From Caprella mutica (taxonomy: Eukaryota > Arthropoda > Malacostraca > Amphipoda > Caprellidae), in assembly GCA_947561585.1 (NCBI GenBank), contig CANNZV010001032.1:124001-188000 (forward strand): a stretch of 64,000 bases of DNA. Direction: 5' to 3'. Positions 1 to 10,007 of this stretch are shown one piece after another. Positions within the stretch are counted from its first letter, which is position 1; each line of letters starts with the position of its first letter. The translations under genes and the position numbers were made by a program. The notes beneath the pieces were generated by a model. That model was not told where the DNA came from. It saw only the letters and a program-made list of their open reading frames with translations, and searched no databases.

Positions 1-2207
1 TTGGGAAGGGCACCGAAAGTCTTCTGAAGCATTTCGATAATCTTGCTAGGCTCGAACTCGCCGACGATGCTGAGTTCGAGAGGCGCATGCTTGAGTGGTT
101 CGTCGATCCATTGCTTGACGTCTGCTAGAGTGAGCTGCTCAAGTTCGGCAATCTCAGGCATACCGAAACGTGTGTCGCCACCATGGATGTAACGATCTAC
201 CTTGGCTTGCATGACGCCTTCAGGAGTCGACGTGATCTGCTTCGCCAGCATAGGATACATCTTGCGAATGCGTTGCTCAGCTTCTTCCCGATAACCGGGA
301 GCGATGAGGTAAGCGCACATGAGTTGAAGCTGGTCTAACACATCTTCGGGTGTGGTCTTGCCGGTGAGGCTGAAGTTGCCTTCCTCGATACTGAAAGAAA
401 CGCCGACATTCTTGCCTGCGAAGAGGCGCTGCAAATCATCAGAGCTGTGTTTCTCCAATCCTGCGGCTTCGAAGGTGGATTCTGCTAGGAGATCGATGCC
501 GGGCTTGTCTTTCGGCTGGGAAACTTTGCCTGCGCCGAAGGAAGCATTGATGAGAATGGTGTTGTCTTGGAAATCAGTCGGTTTGAGATTCACGGTCACG
601 CCATTGGCGAAACTCAGTTGGGTGATCTCGAGATCTTCGATCACTTTGCGATCTTTCACTTGTCCCATGGGGCCAATGTCGCTGTAAGCGAAGGCTTGCT
701 CAGCTTCTGCGACTGGTGCTTCCACGGCTGTTTGTCGGCTTGCTAGGAAAGCTTGGGTGACTTGATCTGCGGTTGGTGAATCTTTGAGATTTCCAGAGAC
801 CATGATGTGGAGAGTCTCACCGCCCCATTGACCTTTGAAGGCTTCTTGGCAAGCCTCGACGGTGATGGCTTCCATGGCTTTGGCTGCGATGCGGAGATCG
901 TCCTCCGGGCTGGAGAAGACTTCTTTCTCGCCGAAGGAGGAGACGATGGCGTTCGCGATGGTGGGGGCTTTCTCTGTCGATGAGGTTTCGACGGCACGTT
1001 CGTAGGCGTTGAGGAGTTCGGCTTTCGCTTCCTTCAATTCAGGAGCAGTGAAGCCGTGCTGAACGGAGCGCCGGACTTCCTTGTCAATGGTGCCGAGCGT
1101 GGCTACCCACTGTTCTGGCTGGCAGCTTAGTTCGACGTTTGACATATCAGCGAACTTGAAGAAGTCGCCCGAGTAGGTGCCACCTGAGGTGAATGGGGCA
1201 TCTGGCTGCTTTGATAGGATAGAGAAGCGTCTATTGATCATGGCATTGGCGAGACGGAGAGGGAACTCGGCGAGCCGATTAGCTTCATTGTCAGGCTTGC
1301 TTTCGAACGGCTGGAGAGCGGTGACAGAAACGCCGACAGAAGAGGCTTCTGGTTCGATCTCAACGCGGGCCCGAATGCCGTCATTGGTGAGTTTGCCAAG
1401 CTTAGGTTCCACGAAGGCTTGGTTGGCAGGCTTCATGTCAGTGAAGAGCGTCTTCACTTTGGCTTCGACAGCTTCGCGGTCGATGTCACCTACCACGACG
1501 AGGACCATGCGGTCTGGGCGATAGTAGGTTTGATAGAATTCTGTGAAGCGCTCTCGTGGGGCCTTCTGAATCACTTCTTCCACACCGATGGGCATGCGTT
1601 TGGGAATGAGAGAATCTGGAAAGAGGAAATCGAGTTCAGCTTCCATCAGACGGAAACGAATGGAATCGCGGCCTAATTTCTCTTTCATGATCACACCGCG
1701 TTCGCGATCGATCTCTTCTTGGTCTAGCAACATCCCATCTGCCCAGTCGCGCATGATGGTGAGGCCTTGATCGATGGTCTCTTCCTTCACATCTGGAAGG
1801 TCGAGCTTGTAGACGGTCTCATCGAAAGATGTGTGCGCGTTAATGTCAGGACCAAAGGCCATCCCAAGCCTTTGCAGGAACTCGACGATCTCTGTGCCTT
1901 TGTAATGGTTGGTTCCGTTGAACGCCATGTGCTCCAGAAAGTGGGCAAGGCCTCTCTGGTTCTCATTCTCCATGAGAGAGCCCGCATGCACGTAGAGACG
2001 AATGCTCACGCGGCCTGGAGGTTCAGCGTGTTTCATCGTGACGTGGCGAAAGCCATTCGCGAGCTGACCAAAGTGCAGACGCGAGTCAGGTGGGATATCA
2101 CTCGCTTTCTGTGGCCAGGTAGCAGGGGTAACATCGCCGTTTGCTTGGAGTAGTAGCATGGCGTGGAGGGAAAGGAGGAGGGTGCGGAACGTCGGGGTGC
2201 GGAGCAT
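1..2207 (-). CDS. M16 family zinc metallopeptidase (3' end outside the window)
   Basis: Predicted secreted or periplasmic zinc protease of the insulinase/pitrilysin family (M16). Reading starts at the ATG at 2207 with a hydrophobic N-terminus, and the frame stays open to base 1, so the C-terminus lies outside. The inverted zinc motif HFLEH is at residues 89-93, followed by MAFNG as is typical of M16. About 735 residues are visible. They cover the N-terminal catalytic half and the following inactive-type repeat, including a second M16-like stretch ending near base 1. Members usually have about 900 residues in this two-repeat form. No partner gene is visible downstream. The 100 bases upstream separate it from a divergent small membrane gene. 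Confidence 0.9.
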   Translation of the reverse strand, partial: MLRTPTFRTLLLSLHAMLLLQANGDVTPATWPQKASDIPPDSRLHFGQLANGFRHVTMKHAEPPGRVSIRLYVHAGSLMENENQRGLAHFLEHMAFNGTNHYKGTEIVEFLQRLGMAFGPDINAHTSFDETVYKLDLPDVKEETIDQGLTIMRDWADGMLLDQEEIDRERGVIMKEKLGRDSIRFRLMEAELDFLFPDSLIPKRMPIGVEEVIQKAPRERFTEFYQTYYRPDRMVLVVVGDIDREAVEAKVKTLFTDMKPANQAFVEPKLGKLTNDGIRARVEIEPEASSVGVSVTALQPFESKPDNEANRLAEFPLRLANAMINRRFSILSKQPDAPFTSGGTYSGDFFKFADMSNVELSCQPEQWVATLGTIDKEVRRSVQHGFTAPELKEAKAELLNAYERAVETSSTEKAPTIANAIVSSFGEKEVFSSPEDDLRIAAKAMEAITVEACQEAFKGQWGGETLHIMVSGNLKDSPTADQVTQAFLASRQTAVEAPVAEAEQAFAYSDIGPMGQVKDRKVIEDLEITQLSFANGVTVNLKPTDFQDNTILINASFGAGKVSQPKDKPGIDLLAESTFEAAGLEKHSSDDLQRLFAGKNVGVSFSIEEGNFSLTGKTTPEDVLDQLQLMCAYLIAPGYREEAEQRIRKMYPMLAKQITSTPEGVMQAKVDRYIHGGDTRFGMPEIAELEQLTLADVKQWIDEPLKHAPLELSIVGEFEPSKIIEMLQKTFGALP

Positions 2208-2307
2208 CGGTATAGTCTAGAAATTATCAGCGACCATGGCGAGCGCCATTTCCTGCGCAAGACCGTTTCGACATTGACTGATCTGTGAGTTTATGAAGAA
2301 TTGAGCG

Positions 2308-2529
2308 ATGGGTGCTATCATTCGAATTGTCTTAGGGATTGCTGCCCTGGTGGGAGCTTGGATTGTGAAAGGAAGAGCGACTCCGGATACAGAGTCTGAG
2401 GAGATTGCGCTAGAACTCATGGGAACGGGTGTTTCTCCGTCATCGATGAGTTTGTTGGCTCTGGCGTTTGCCCTGGTTGGTATTGCCATGATTGTGATGG
2501 GAATCGTCACCTTGGCAAAGCGCCGCTAG
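2308..2529 (+). CDS. Small membrane protein, DUF3185-like
   Basis: A 73-residue protein with two hydrophobic helices, roughly residues 3-20 and 48-68, joined by a short acidic loop, and an Arg/Lys-rich C-terminus. Length and layout resemble the DUF3185 family of two-helix inner-membrane proteins, whose function is unknown. It is divergent from the M16 peptidase. It ends two bases before the next gene, so the two are probably co-transcribed. Assignment rests on pattern resemblance only. Confidence 0.65.
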   Translation: MGAIIRIVLGIAALVGAWIVKGRATPDTESEEIALELMGTGVSPSSMSLLALAFALVGIAMIVMGIVTLAKRR

Positions 2530-2531
2530 CG

Positions 2532-2867
2532 ATGGCGAGTGACATTCCTGAGGGTGATCTCGATGCCTTTCGTCATCTGCTCGGCGAGGCTGTGAAGTGG
2601 CACATGCCTTTCGGAAAGTATGGTCCGGGCAATTATCCGCCTCGGGGCGTGCCTCTCTACGACTTGTCTGCGGAGTATCTTGGCTGGTTCAAACAGCGAG
2701 GTTTCCCTGATGGGAAGTTGGGCCAGATGATGGAGTTGATCTATGAGGCGAAGATCCATGGTGCCGATCACGTCTTCAATGAGTATCGCACTCGGCGAGG
2801 TGGTCGCACAGATCTACGAGAGAAGAAGGTGATTCGGCGACGTCATCGCTTTGGGACGAATGACTAG
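2532..2867 (+). CDS. DUF3820 family protein
   Basis: A 111-residue soluble protein. It carries the DUF3820 signature: a MPFGKYG block near residues 25-32, then a DLSAEYLGWF block, then a GFPDGKLG block and a short C-terminal helix. Here the family's FGKY block is followed by a small proline/glycine insertion. The biochemical role of DUF3820 is not established, although related domains occur next to or fused with exonucleases. It starts two bases after the preceding gene and ends with a basic tail. Confidence 0.8.
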   Translation: MASDIPEGDLDAFRHLLGEAVKWHMPFGKYGPGNYPPRGVPLYDLSAEYLGWFKQRGFPDGKLGQMMELIYEAKIHGADHVFNEYRTRRGGRTDLREKKVIRRRHRFGTND

Positions 2868-2921
2868 CTGGCAAGGGAGGAAAGTCCTTGTCTTGTCCTG
2901 ACAATTGCTTTGTCTTCAGCC

Positions 2922-4127
2922 ATGGCTTTGTTCTCCACGATCTTTCAGGCGCTGCTTCGCAAAGGCGCGCTCTTGGGAGCCTTCTTGTTTATTGTCTTCG
3001 TGCTCGTCGAGTTGGCCTTGTGGGTCTTCGCTCCGGTATCTCCTTACTCGAATTATGAGTTTGAATTCACGAATTCGATGGAGAAATACGGCCTGGGAAA
3101 GGCTTCCAGCTTTGTTGTCGATTCCCGTGAAGTGCGCAAGCGGCCCGCTACTGAGGGGCGTGAGAAGACTCTTAGGGTCCTCATCCTAGGTGGGGAGGGA
3201 AACTATCAGCCACTGCAGAATGTGAACGAAACATGGTGGGGCCTCGTGGCGGATGAAATGGAGAAGCGGAATCCCGAGGTTGGATTAGAGATGAATCTCA
3301 AGGCGAGTCCTGCCGGTTCCCGCCCAGGGCAGGGGACGTCACTTCGTCAGGCCGTGAGTTGGGCAAAGACTTATGCTGAGGAAATGGCTCCAGATGTCGT
3401 CGTGGTCGCGTTTGGTATTTCAGAACTGTTGGATTCGCCAGCTGAGTTTCGCTACAATCCGACGACGGTGCAGATGCTTCCCGCATTGACTCGTCCGAGC
3501 TTGCTAAAGGATAAGATGTCGGGGATTTCTCAGATCATCAGGCGAGTGAGGCATTCTCGGAAAGCGAGTTCGGAAAGTATCAGTGAGCGGAAGGCTTTGC
3601 TGGAGGAGCCAAACCATTTCCTCAAAGTTTTGAGTCAGAAACAGGCCATTTATGAAAGCATGCGTTTTGATGCACTGCCTCCTCGCTGGTCTCCTGATCA
3701 CGATCCGAAGCATGAGTACGTTGATGGTATTCGCACCCTGCACAGTCTAACGAAGCGAATGGGAGCTGAATTGGTTGTGCTTGCTGAGCCAACCCTTCAT
3801 GATGACATGCTTGGGATGGATGAGATTGCTCGTTTGAATCGCCCGCGCTGGATCAAGCACCCAACGGTGAAGGATCCGCATGGTTTGGGTTTGCGACCTG
3901 ATCCGGCTTGGGTAGAGAGCGAACTCAATCGTTTCTATGAAGCCGCAGAGGAGTGGACAGCGAAGGAGCGGATTCCATTCGTCAATCTTAACAAGGAAAC
4001 AGCGCTTCCAAAGAGTGTGACGAACTTTGTAGATGATACGACGCTGACACACGTCGGCAGCCAGAGAGTCTCGGATGAAGTGGCTCCGGCTCTCTCATCG
4101 GCAATAAAGAAGGTTTTAGCGAAATAA
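2922..4127 (+). CDS. Membrane-anchored SGNH-hydrolase-like protein
   Basis: A 401-residue protein with one N-terminal membrane helix (about residues 13-37) and a periplasmic domain of SGNH/GDSL fold order. A beta strand ends in ILGGEGNY near residue 88, where a GDS-type motif would sit. A second strand VVVAFGISELLD follows, and a C-terminal LTHVGSQ segment supplies the usual His. The catalytic Ser block is not canonical (GGE instead of GDS), so activity is doubtful. The ATG at 2922 is preferred over an upstream TTG at 2910. Comparable proteins modify or bind polysaccharides, but no substrate can be read here. Confidence 0.6.
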   Translation: MALFSTIFQALLRKGALLGAFLFIVFVLVELALWVFAPVSPYSNYEFEFTNSMEKYGLGKASSFVVDSREVRKRPATEGREKTLRVLILGGEGNYQPLQNVNETWWGLVADEMEKRNPEVGLEMNLKASPAGSRPGQGTSLRQAVSWAKTYAEEMAPDVVVVAFGISELLDSPAEFRYNPTTVQMLPALTRPSLLKDKMSGISQIIRRVRHSRKASSESISERKALLEEPNHFLKVLSQKQAIYESMRFDALPPRWSPDHDPKHEYVDGIRTLHSLTKRMGAELVVLAEPTLHDDMLGMDEIARLNRPRWIKHPTVKDPHGLGLRPDPAWVESELNRFYEAAEEWTAKERIPFVNLNKETALPKSVTNFVDDTTLTHVGSQRVSDEVAPALSSAIKKVLAK

Positions 4128-4228
4128 ATGGGTCGGTTTGATGTCGTACGGTGTGGCAGATGAGAATCTCACAGGTAATTTCCACAATGCCCTTTACCCC
4201 GTAAGTAATCTCACTTAGACCAGAGAGA

Positions 4229-4246
4229 CCTGCGGGAAACCGCAGG
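4229..4246 (+). promoter_or_regulatory. Perfect 7-bp hairpin with GAAA tetraloop upstream of exbB
   Basis: Bases 4229-4235 (CCTGCGG) pair perfectly with 4240-4246 around a GAAA loop of GNRA type. There is no T-run after it, so it is not a classical intrinsic terminator. It lies 41 bases before the exbB start, in the 160-base gap after the SGNH-like gene, and could be a 5' leader structure or an mRNA-stabilising 3' end. Confidence 0.45.
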
Positions 4247-4287
4247 CGCACTCAACACCCAATACCCAACCTAATCCCCCCAGTATC

Positions 4288-5091
4288 ATGCCTCGAATGC
4301 GCTTTATTCGCCGTTCCAGCCAACCTCTCTTTGTCTTAGGTGTCACTCTGCTTGTCGGAGTTGCCCTGGCTCCAGAACTTCTCGCACAGGAAGCCGAAGT
4401 GGTAACTGAAGCGAAGAGGACCGTCTTTGACTCGATCAAAGAAGGCGGGAAGTTCATGTACGTCCTGGGCGCTTGTTCGCTCGCGATGGTGGCTTTGGTT
4501 ATTTACAATTTCATTCAGCTTGGACGTTCGAAGTTCATTCCTGAAGACCTGCGCCAGCAGATGCACGACTACATGAGTAGCTGCAAGGTGCGTAGTGCGA
4601 TTGAGGTGGCCTCGACTAGCCCATCCTTCCTCGGACGGATGATGGCGACCGCACTTCCTAAAGTGGATGCTACTGAGCCAGAGACTTTAGGTCGTGATCA
4701 CGTGGAAGACGCCATGGCGGACTTCACTGCTCGTGAGAATCGCTCTTACATGACAATGATCGGCTACTTGGGAGTCATCGCGCAGATCGCGCCGATGCTT
4801 GGTCTCATGGGAACGGTTTCTGGAATGGTGGGAGCGTTTGCGAAGTTGAAGGACATGACTTCTACCGACACTTCAGCTTTGGCGGGAAACATCTCTGAGG
4901 CACTCATCACGACGCTTTCTGGACTGATCATCGCGGTGCCTGCGATCATCTTCTTCTTTGTGCTACGTAACCGTCTAAACAAGTTAGTCGCTGACTCTCA
5001 CGAGGCAGCAAGCGACATGTTAGATGCAAGCTTGAGCACTTTGAATGCCGATCAGCAGTTGGCTAAGGTTCCTGAAGGACTCGCGTCCTAG
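4288..5091 (+). CDS. exbB: MotA/TolQ/ExbB proton channel family protein
   Basis: A 267-residue inner-membrane proton channel subunit that, with ExbD-type partners, converts proton motive force into work on the outer membrane or periplasm. Residues 1-33 form a basic, hydrophobic signal peptide ending at an Ala-Gln site. Signal peptides on ExbB are common in Verrucomicrobiota and Planctomycetes. A first helix is near residues 54-74. Two more helices lie in the family core, with the GTVSGMVGAF block and the following ISEALITT segment. It is followed 20 bases later by exbD, forming an ExbB-ExbD-ExbD set. An in-frame ATG three codons in is an equally possible start. Confidence 0.9.
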   Translation: MPRMRFIRRSSQPLFVLGVTLLVGVALAPELLAQEAEVVTEAKRTVFDSIKEGGKFMYVLGACSLAMVALVIYNFIQLGRSKFIPEDLRQQMHDYMSSCKVRSAIEVASTSPSFLGRMMATALPKVDATEPETLGRDHVEDAMADFTARENRSYMTMIGYLGVIAQIAPMLGLMGTVSGMVGAFAKLKDMTSTDTSALAGNISEALITTLSGLIIAVPAIIFFFVLRNRLNKLVADSHEAASDMLDASLSTLNADQQLAKVPEGLAS

Positions 5092-5111
5092 GCTGAAACC
5101 CTGTCAATCTA

Positions 5112-5567
5112 ATGGCTTCGAAACGTCTGCGAGCGCTCGCTGCGGGGGAAACAGAAACCCTCAAGGCAGACATGTCGCCAATGATCGACATGGTCTTCCT
5201 CCTGTTGATCTTCTTCATGGTGACCTCACACATGATCGTGATCCGACAGGAGAAGAGCGTGGAACCGTCGGTAGCCTTTGAGTCTAAACCTCTTAATGAA
5301 GCCCGTGGCCGCGTCGTGATCAACTTGTTGGAAGATGGAACGGTCATGGACATCAATGGGAAGGTGATCAATCTCACGGATGTCGAGAATATTTGTAGAA
5401 CGAGCAACGAGGAGAATGTGAGGGCTGGAGTGAAGACCAAGCTCCACATCCGCGCTGACCGTCGTGCAGACATGCGCGACGTGAAGAAAGTGGTTACCGC
5501 TGGTGCTAATGCCGGTGTTATAGACGTGGTCTTCGCAACCTTCCGCGCAAACAAATACAGCGACTAG
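5112..5567 (+). CDS. exbD: ExbD/TolR biopolymer transport protein (first copy)
   Basis: A 151-residue single-pass membrane protein. The family signature is present: MSPMIDMVFLLLIFFMV near residues 19-35, with the essential membrane Asp in MID, followed by a periplasmic domain ending in the typical AGVIDVVFAT strand. It partners ExbB from the gene just upstream. Only four bases separate its stop codon from the second ExbD, so the three genes form one operon. Confidence 0.92.
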   Translation: MASKRLRALAAGETETLKADMSPMIDMVFLLLIFFMVTSHMIVIRQEKSVEPSVAFESKPLNEARGRVVINLLEDGTVMDINGKVINLTDVENICRTSNEENVRAGVKTKLHIRADRRADMRDVKKVVTAGANAGVIDVVFATFRANKYSD

Positions 5568-5571
5568 CATC

Positions 5572-6042
5572 ATGGCGAGACGTTCCTATCTTCATCTTGA
5601 GAACCAGGAAGACCCTGAGTTGGACATGGCTCCACTCATTGATGTCAGTTTCCTGCTCCTTATCTACTTTCTGGTCACCTCGACCATGCAACCGAAGGAG
5701 GGCGATCTTGATCTGACGTTCCCTTCGACTCAGACCGATCAGGTGGACACGCCGCCAGTCGATCCGTTGAGCATCCATCTTCGTGAAGATGGCGTCATTC
5801 TAGCAGGCATTGGTGGAGGAGAAGAGGAGCTCGAGTCTGATATCAACTCCCGCAAATGCCCGCGTCTACTCGAGAAGTTGCGTGAGTACAAGTCCGTGGC
5901 TGATACTTCAGGATCCACTCCGTTTGTCGTCGTCCGTGCTGATGACGGCGCGAAGCAGCAACGCTTTATCGATATCGTGAACACCCTCAGCATCGTCAAG
6001 ATTACCAATGTGACGATTACTGGATTCCGCGAGAACAACTAG
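5572..6042 (+). CDS. ExbD/TolR biopolymer transport protein (second copy)
   Basis: A 156-residue second ExbD-type protein. It has the membrane motif MAPLIDVSFLLLIYFLV with the conserved Asp, then a longer periplasmic domain rich in acidic residues. Paired, non-identical ExbD genes behind one ExbB are usual in this phylum and may form a heteromeric stator. The downstream TPR gene starts about 95 bases later and probably belongs to the same functional unit, since secreted TPR proteins often follow ExbB-ExbD sets. Confidence 0.9.
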   Translation: MARRSYLHLENQEDPELDMAPLIDVSFLLLIYFLVTSTMQPKEGDLDLTFPSTQTDQVDTPPVDPLSIHLREDGVILAGIGGGEEELESDINSRKCPRLLEKLREYKSVADTSGSTPFVVVRADDGAKQQRFIDIVNTLSIVKITNVTITGFRENN

Positions 6043-6136
6043 GCCGACTCTGTCGTCCCGCCGTTCGTCTTGCGGTGGAAGTTGGCCTCTAGGCTCTTCC
6101 ATGCTTACCCTTTAGAACACCCAACTGATTGACCCA

Positions 6137-9097
6137 ATGAGATCTTCTCGCCCTCTAAACTCACGCTCAAGGGGACTCTCCCTTGCCTTGTCGGCTTTGG
6201 TCGGCGCCATGCTAACAGTTCTGCCTCTGCATGCTCAGAAGTCGATCAGCGCTGCAGATGCTGGCGCCGAGAAGGCGACCTTGCTTGCGGTGGGGATGAT
6301 GAAGAAAGGCCAGTGGGCAGACGCTCATGCGCTTTTCCAGCAGATTGTGGCTGAGTGGGGAACAGATCCTTTTTACCGGAAGATGCCAGCATTCGGAACG
6401 GTCTACTATAACCGGGGCTACTGTGAGATGCAGTTGAAACAGTATAGCGAGGCAGTCGATTCCTTCCGTATTTGTTATGAGGACTTCGATAACAAGACCG
6501 AAGCAGGTGAGGCGGTCACGAGTAGCAACGTTTATCGCAAGACCGCAGTTTTCCAGTGGGCCGCTGCCGAGCAGTACCAGGAGAATTGGGAAGAGGCGAT
6601 CAAGCGCTACCAGCAGTTCATGAAGTTGGAGCCTACGCCGGGCGAGGATCACTTCAATCCAGCGGTATTCCATCTGAACCTAGGAACCTGCTATGCCAAG
6701 TTAGACCAGCGAGATAAAGCGGAAGAACACATCGGTCAGGCTTTTAAATTAGCGCCGCGTAGTCGTGTTGGTGCTGGGCCGTTGTGGGGTGGTTTCCTGG
6801 CTGTCCTGGAGAGTTATGTCAGGGCGGATGATGAGAAAGCCGCTGCGGGGGCTAGCCCTTTCGTTGATACGTATTCGCCAGGCTTGTTGTCAGATACTCT
6901 TCTGCATGCTTATTATTCCAGTCGCCTTCTCAAGCTAGGGCAGGAAGCTGTTGCGAAGAATCTGATAGGATTGGCTTGGAGATTGTATGGGTTGGTTCCT
7001 AAGACTCCTGATGTCTTGCGTGCGGGAAGTATCGCGGACGCTAAGATGCTGAAACCAGCGGCAAAGAAAGCGTTAGAGACATTCAAAGCAAAGGAAGCAA
7101 GCGGTGAACCGCTAGAAATCGCGAGTTACTTTGGTCTGTCCAAACTGTACGCGCAGGTCGGCGATACTCGAGGCGAGTTCGCAATCTTCGATTACATGGG
7201 GACGCATTACAAGAAGACCGCTTATCGTCCGACTTATCTTGTACATGGCAACGAGATCAGCTTCAGACATTGGGGAAATGACGTTGCCCAGCAGCACGGT
7301 CTTTCAGTTTCTTGAGGAGTTTCCAGACCATGAGCTGCTCCAAATGTATCTTCGATGTTGCTCAGCTCTCTCTTCTTCAATGGTGAGTATGAAAGATGTT
7401 TAGAAGATTGCAGGAGAACTCAGACCATCACTTGCAGTTGTTCTGAGCAGCGAGACCTTGCGGACTTTGTCTATGGCGGGTCACTCTATTACCTCGGTAG
7501 GTATCAAGAGGCTCAGCCAGAGTTGGATCAGCATGTGGAGAAATACCCTGAGAGTCCCTACATCGAGAATACGTCTTATTATCAGGCTAGCAATAGTATC
7601 AAGCTGTTTGAGTGGCAGAGGGCGGCGAAGCTGTTGGATGTCTGGTTGAAGAAGTATGAACCAAAGAATTCTGGGCCTTCTGGATGTGGCTTATTAGATA
7701 GAGGAACGTGTTACTTTGCCTTGTCTACGCCCGCAGAATGGAGGCAACGCCAAGGCGCTGGAGTTTGCCGACAAGGTGATTGAGGGCTTCCCACAATCTG
7801 AGTTCTGGATCGTGCGCATAGCCTACGAGGCGACGATGAGCAGAATGATGCGAATTTTCGCCGGAGCTGAGAAGAGCTATCTGAAGTCAGTCGAGATAGC
7901 CGAGGAAGAAGACCATTTCGGAACGGCTGCTTCTTCTCTCATGCAGCTTATCATCGTGGCGTCTTCCCAAGAGAAGTGGAAAGAGGCTGTCGGATACTAT
8001 GATGACTTCTTTAAGAAATATCCTGAGACCTACTATGCGCCTAATGCCGCTGTCGGTGTGCTTGGTGCTATGAAAGAGGCGGCCCCTGCTAGGGTCGATG
8101 AAGTATTGAAGCAGATCGAGGAAGTGATTTTCGACTTGGGAAAGAGGATGATTCAGATGGGATTGAGGCTGCACTCAATGCGTACTCTAAATTTCTGTAG
8201 ACGAGAAAGACTCGGCCGGCTGAAGTCATCGATATCCTGGACAACTTTCCAAACAAGCTCGACTTAAAACGCTCCAAGCTGGCTTCTCATCACCAAGATT
8301 GGTATCATCGAGGAGCGCTTGATTGATGACGGTAAGATGCTGCTCGGGCCGACGTTTACTACGGAAGTCTGGAGAAGGATTTCACGAAAGACGAGCTTGG
8401 TGACTTCATTCTCTTTCAGTTAGGCGCAAGGATTGCAGAATCAAATCCGTTTAAAGCTGAACCTTGGTTTGAACAGGTGGCTCAGAGCAAAGACCCTGAG
8501 ATGGCGATGAAAGCTCAGATGCAGCTTTCCATGATTCGAGCTACATCAGACGATGTGGCAGTGCAGAGCAAGGCGATTGGAGACCTCACTCGGATTCGAT
8601 CGAACATGAACGACAACCCCGACATCGTCGGTCCAGCGACGTTGAACCTGGCGAGGCTCTATCACAAGCAGCAGAAATGGACTGAAGCTAACAAAGAGTG
8701 GGTGACCTACATGGAGAACAAGAGCTACCGAGACGGCCGTCCTGAGGCCTTGTTCAAGCTGGGTGAGAGCTATGAGAAGATAAATAAGGTGGACGAAGCC
8801 TTGGTTTCATACTCTCAGCTGACCGTGCTCTACGCAGGTTATCTCGATCTCTCCGCTGAGGCTGTGATACGCATCGCTAAGATCGTATGGGCACGTGGCG
8901 ATAAGGTGAATGCATTCCAATTTCTGAATACCTTCCATTTCCGCATGAAAGCGAATGATCACCCTAAGGTCCGAGAGATGGACGCGCTTCGGTTAGATTA
9001 CATTGGCCAGCTCAAGGCGGGAAATCTTTGGCAGGAAGATTTACTTAAGATCCGTGACAGTTTCGGACAGATCAAGCCATCCAAGGCGAAGAAATAA
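6137..9097 (+). pseudogene. Large secreted TPR-repeat protein, interrupted by a cluster of frameshifts
   Basis: One long TPR gene of about 985 codons in broken form. Residues 1-34 are a signal peptide ending in LHAQ, and TPR helices run from residue 45 on. The first 385 codons are intact in one frame up to about 7290. Recognisable TPR sequence then continues in alternating frames: 7295-7350 (LEEFPDHELLQMYL), 7355-7720, 7730-8140, 8141-8280 and 8340-8420. From about 8420 to the stop at 9097 it is intact again. At least seven single-base shifts fall within about 1.1 kb while both flanks are clean. The gene follows exbB-exbD-exbD and probably encoded a periplasmic scaffold for that complex. Whether it is decayed or mis-sequenced cannot be told here. 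Confidence 0.75.
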
Positions 9098-9116
9098 GCC
9101 TCAGCATATCACGATC

Positions 9117-9995
9117 ATGAAATCCAAATCATTGTTAGTCATCGGTGCGAGTTTATTTGCGCTATGCTCCTCTTTGTATGCTAAGCCTGCGCCTGCGGAG
9201 ATCTTGATACGAGGACAGAAAGTTGCGGAGACTGGGTATGTCACGAGAGCGGATTCCTCGAAGATCTATTTCTCTGCTAGTCCTTCCGGGAAGGGTGAAC
9301 GAGCTTATCCTCGCAAGATGGTTTCGAGATTGAACTTCAAGCAACCTGAAAATTGGAAGAAGGCAGAAGAGGCTCGACTTGGCGGAGAGTATGCGATCGC
9401 AGCCAAGGCGTATGAGCAGATTGCTTCGGACTATCGCCAAGTGGAAGCGATCGAGGACAACTATGGTTCTCTGGCCCGTCTCAATCAGTTAGCTTGTCTA
9501 CGGAACCTTGGTGACTACAAAGAGCTCGCTAAGAAGAGGCCGCTTCTTAAGAAGATCGGGTTGAGTGAACAGTATCACAATCAGGTGGAGCTTTTCGTTG
9601 GGTGGGGGGCTCTTGCTAAGTTGGACACACCAGCGCAAGTCGAACAGTTGGAGCGATTGGTTAACGACTTTCGCGAGTTGAAGATGGTTCCTGCGCAGTT
9701 GTCGCAGGCTTTTTATCTCAGCGGTGTTGCGCAGGAGAGGAAAGGCAATCCTGGCAAAGCTCTAACGGATTATCATCGTGCCTTCACGCTCGATTTCGGC
9801 ACTGATCGTGGCCTTTCTAAGATGGCGATGGAGACGGCTCTCAAACTTTACGCTGCTGAGCAGAAGATTCACAAAGATCGGCGGCGTTTGGAAGAAGCGC
9901 ATGGTCTGGCCACTGTTTATCAGTCTGTCTTTGGCGACGTGCCAAGCGAGGCTGAGCGGTTCACCAAGCCACTTCCACCGCTCGAAACGGAGTAA
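9117..9995 (+). CDS. Secreted TPR-like protein of unknown function
   Basis: A 292-residue protein that starts at the ATG at 9117 with a clear signal peptide ending in LYAKP. A short N-terminal beta domain (about residues 25-75) precedes alpha-helical pairs of TPR type, including AIAAKAYEQIASDYR and a later GNPGKALTDYHRAF motif. An upstream in-frame start at 9003 would overlap the preceding gene and lose the signal peptide, so it is rejected. It lies 19 bases after the TPR gene and likely belongs to the ExbB/ExbD-linked group. No catalytic motif is seen. Confidence 0.75.
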   Translation: MKSKSLLVIGASLFALCSSLYAKPAPAEILIRGQKVAETGYVTRADSSKIYFSASPSGKGERAYPRKMVSRLNFKQPENWKKAEEARLGGEYAIAAKAYEQIASDYRQVEAIEDNYGSLARLNQLACLRNLGDYKELAKKRPLLKKIGLSEQYHNQVELFVGWGALAKLDTPAQVEQLERLVNDFRELKMVPAQLSQAFYLSGVAQERKGNPGKALTDYHRAFTLDFGTDRGLSKMAMETALKLYAAEQKIHKDRRRLEEAHGLATVYQSVFGDVPSEAERFTKPLPPLETE

Positions 9996-10007
9996 CCAGA
10001 AGTTCTG

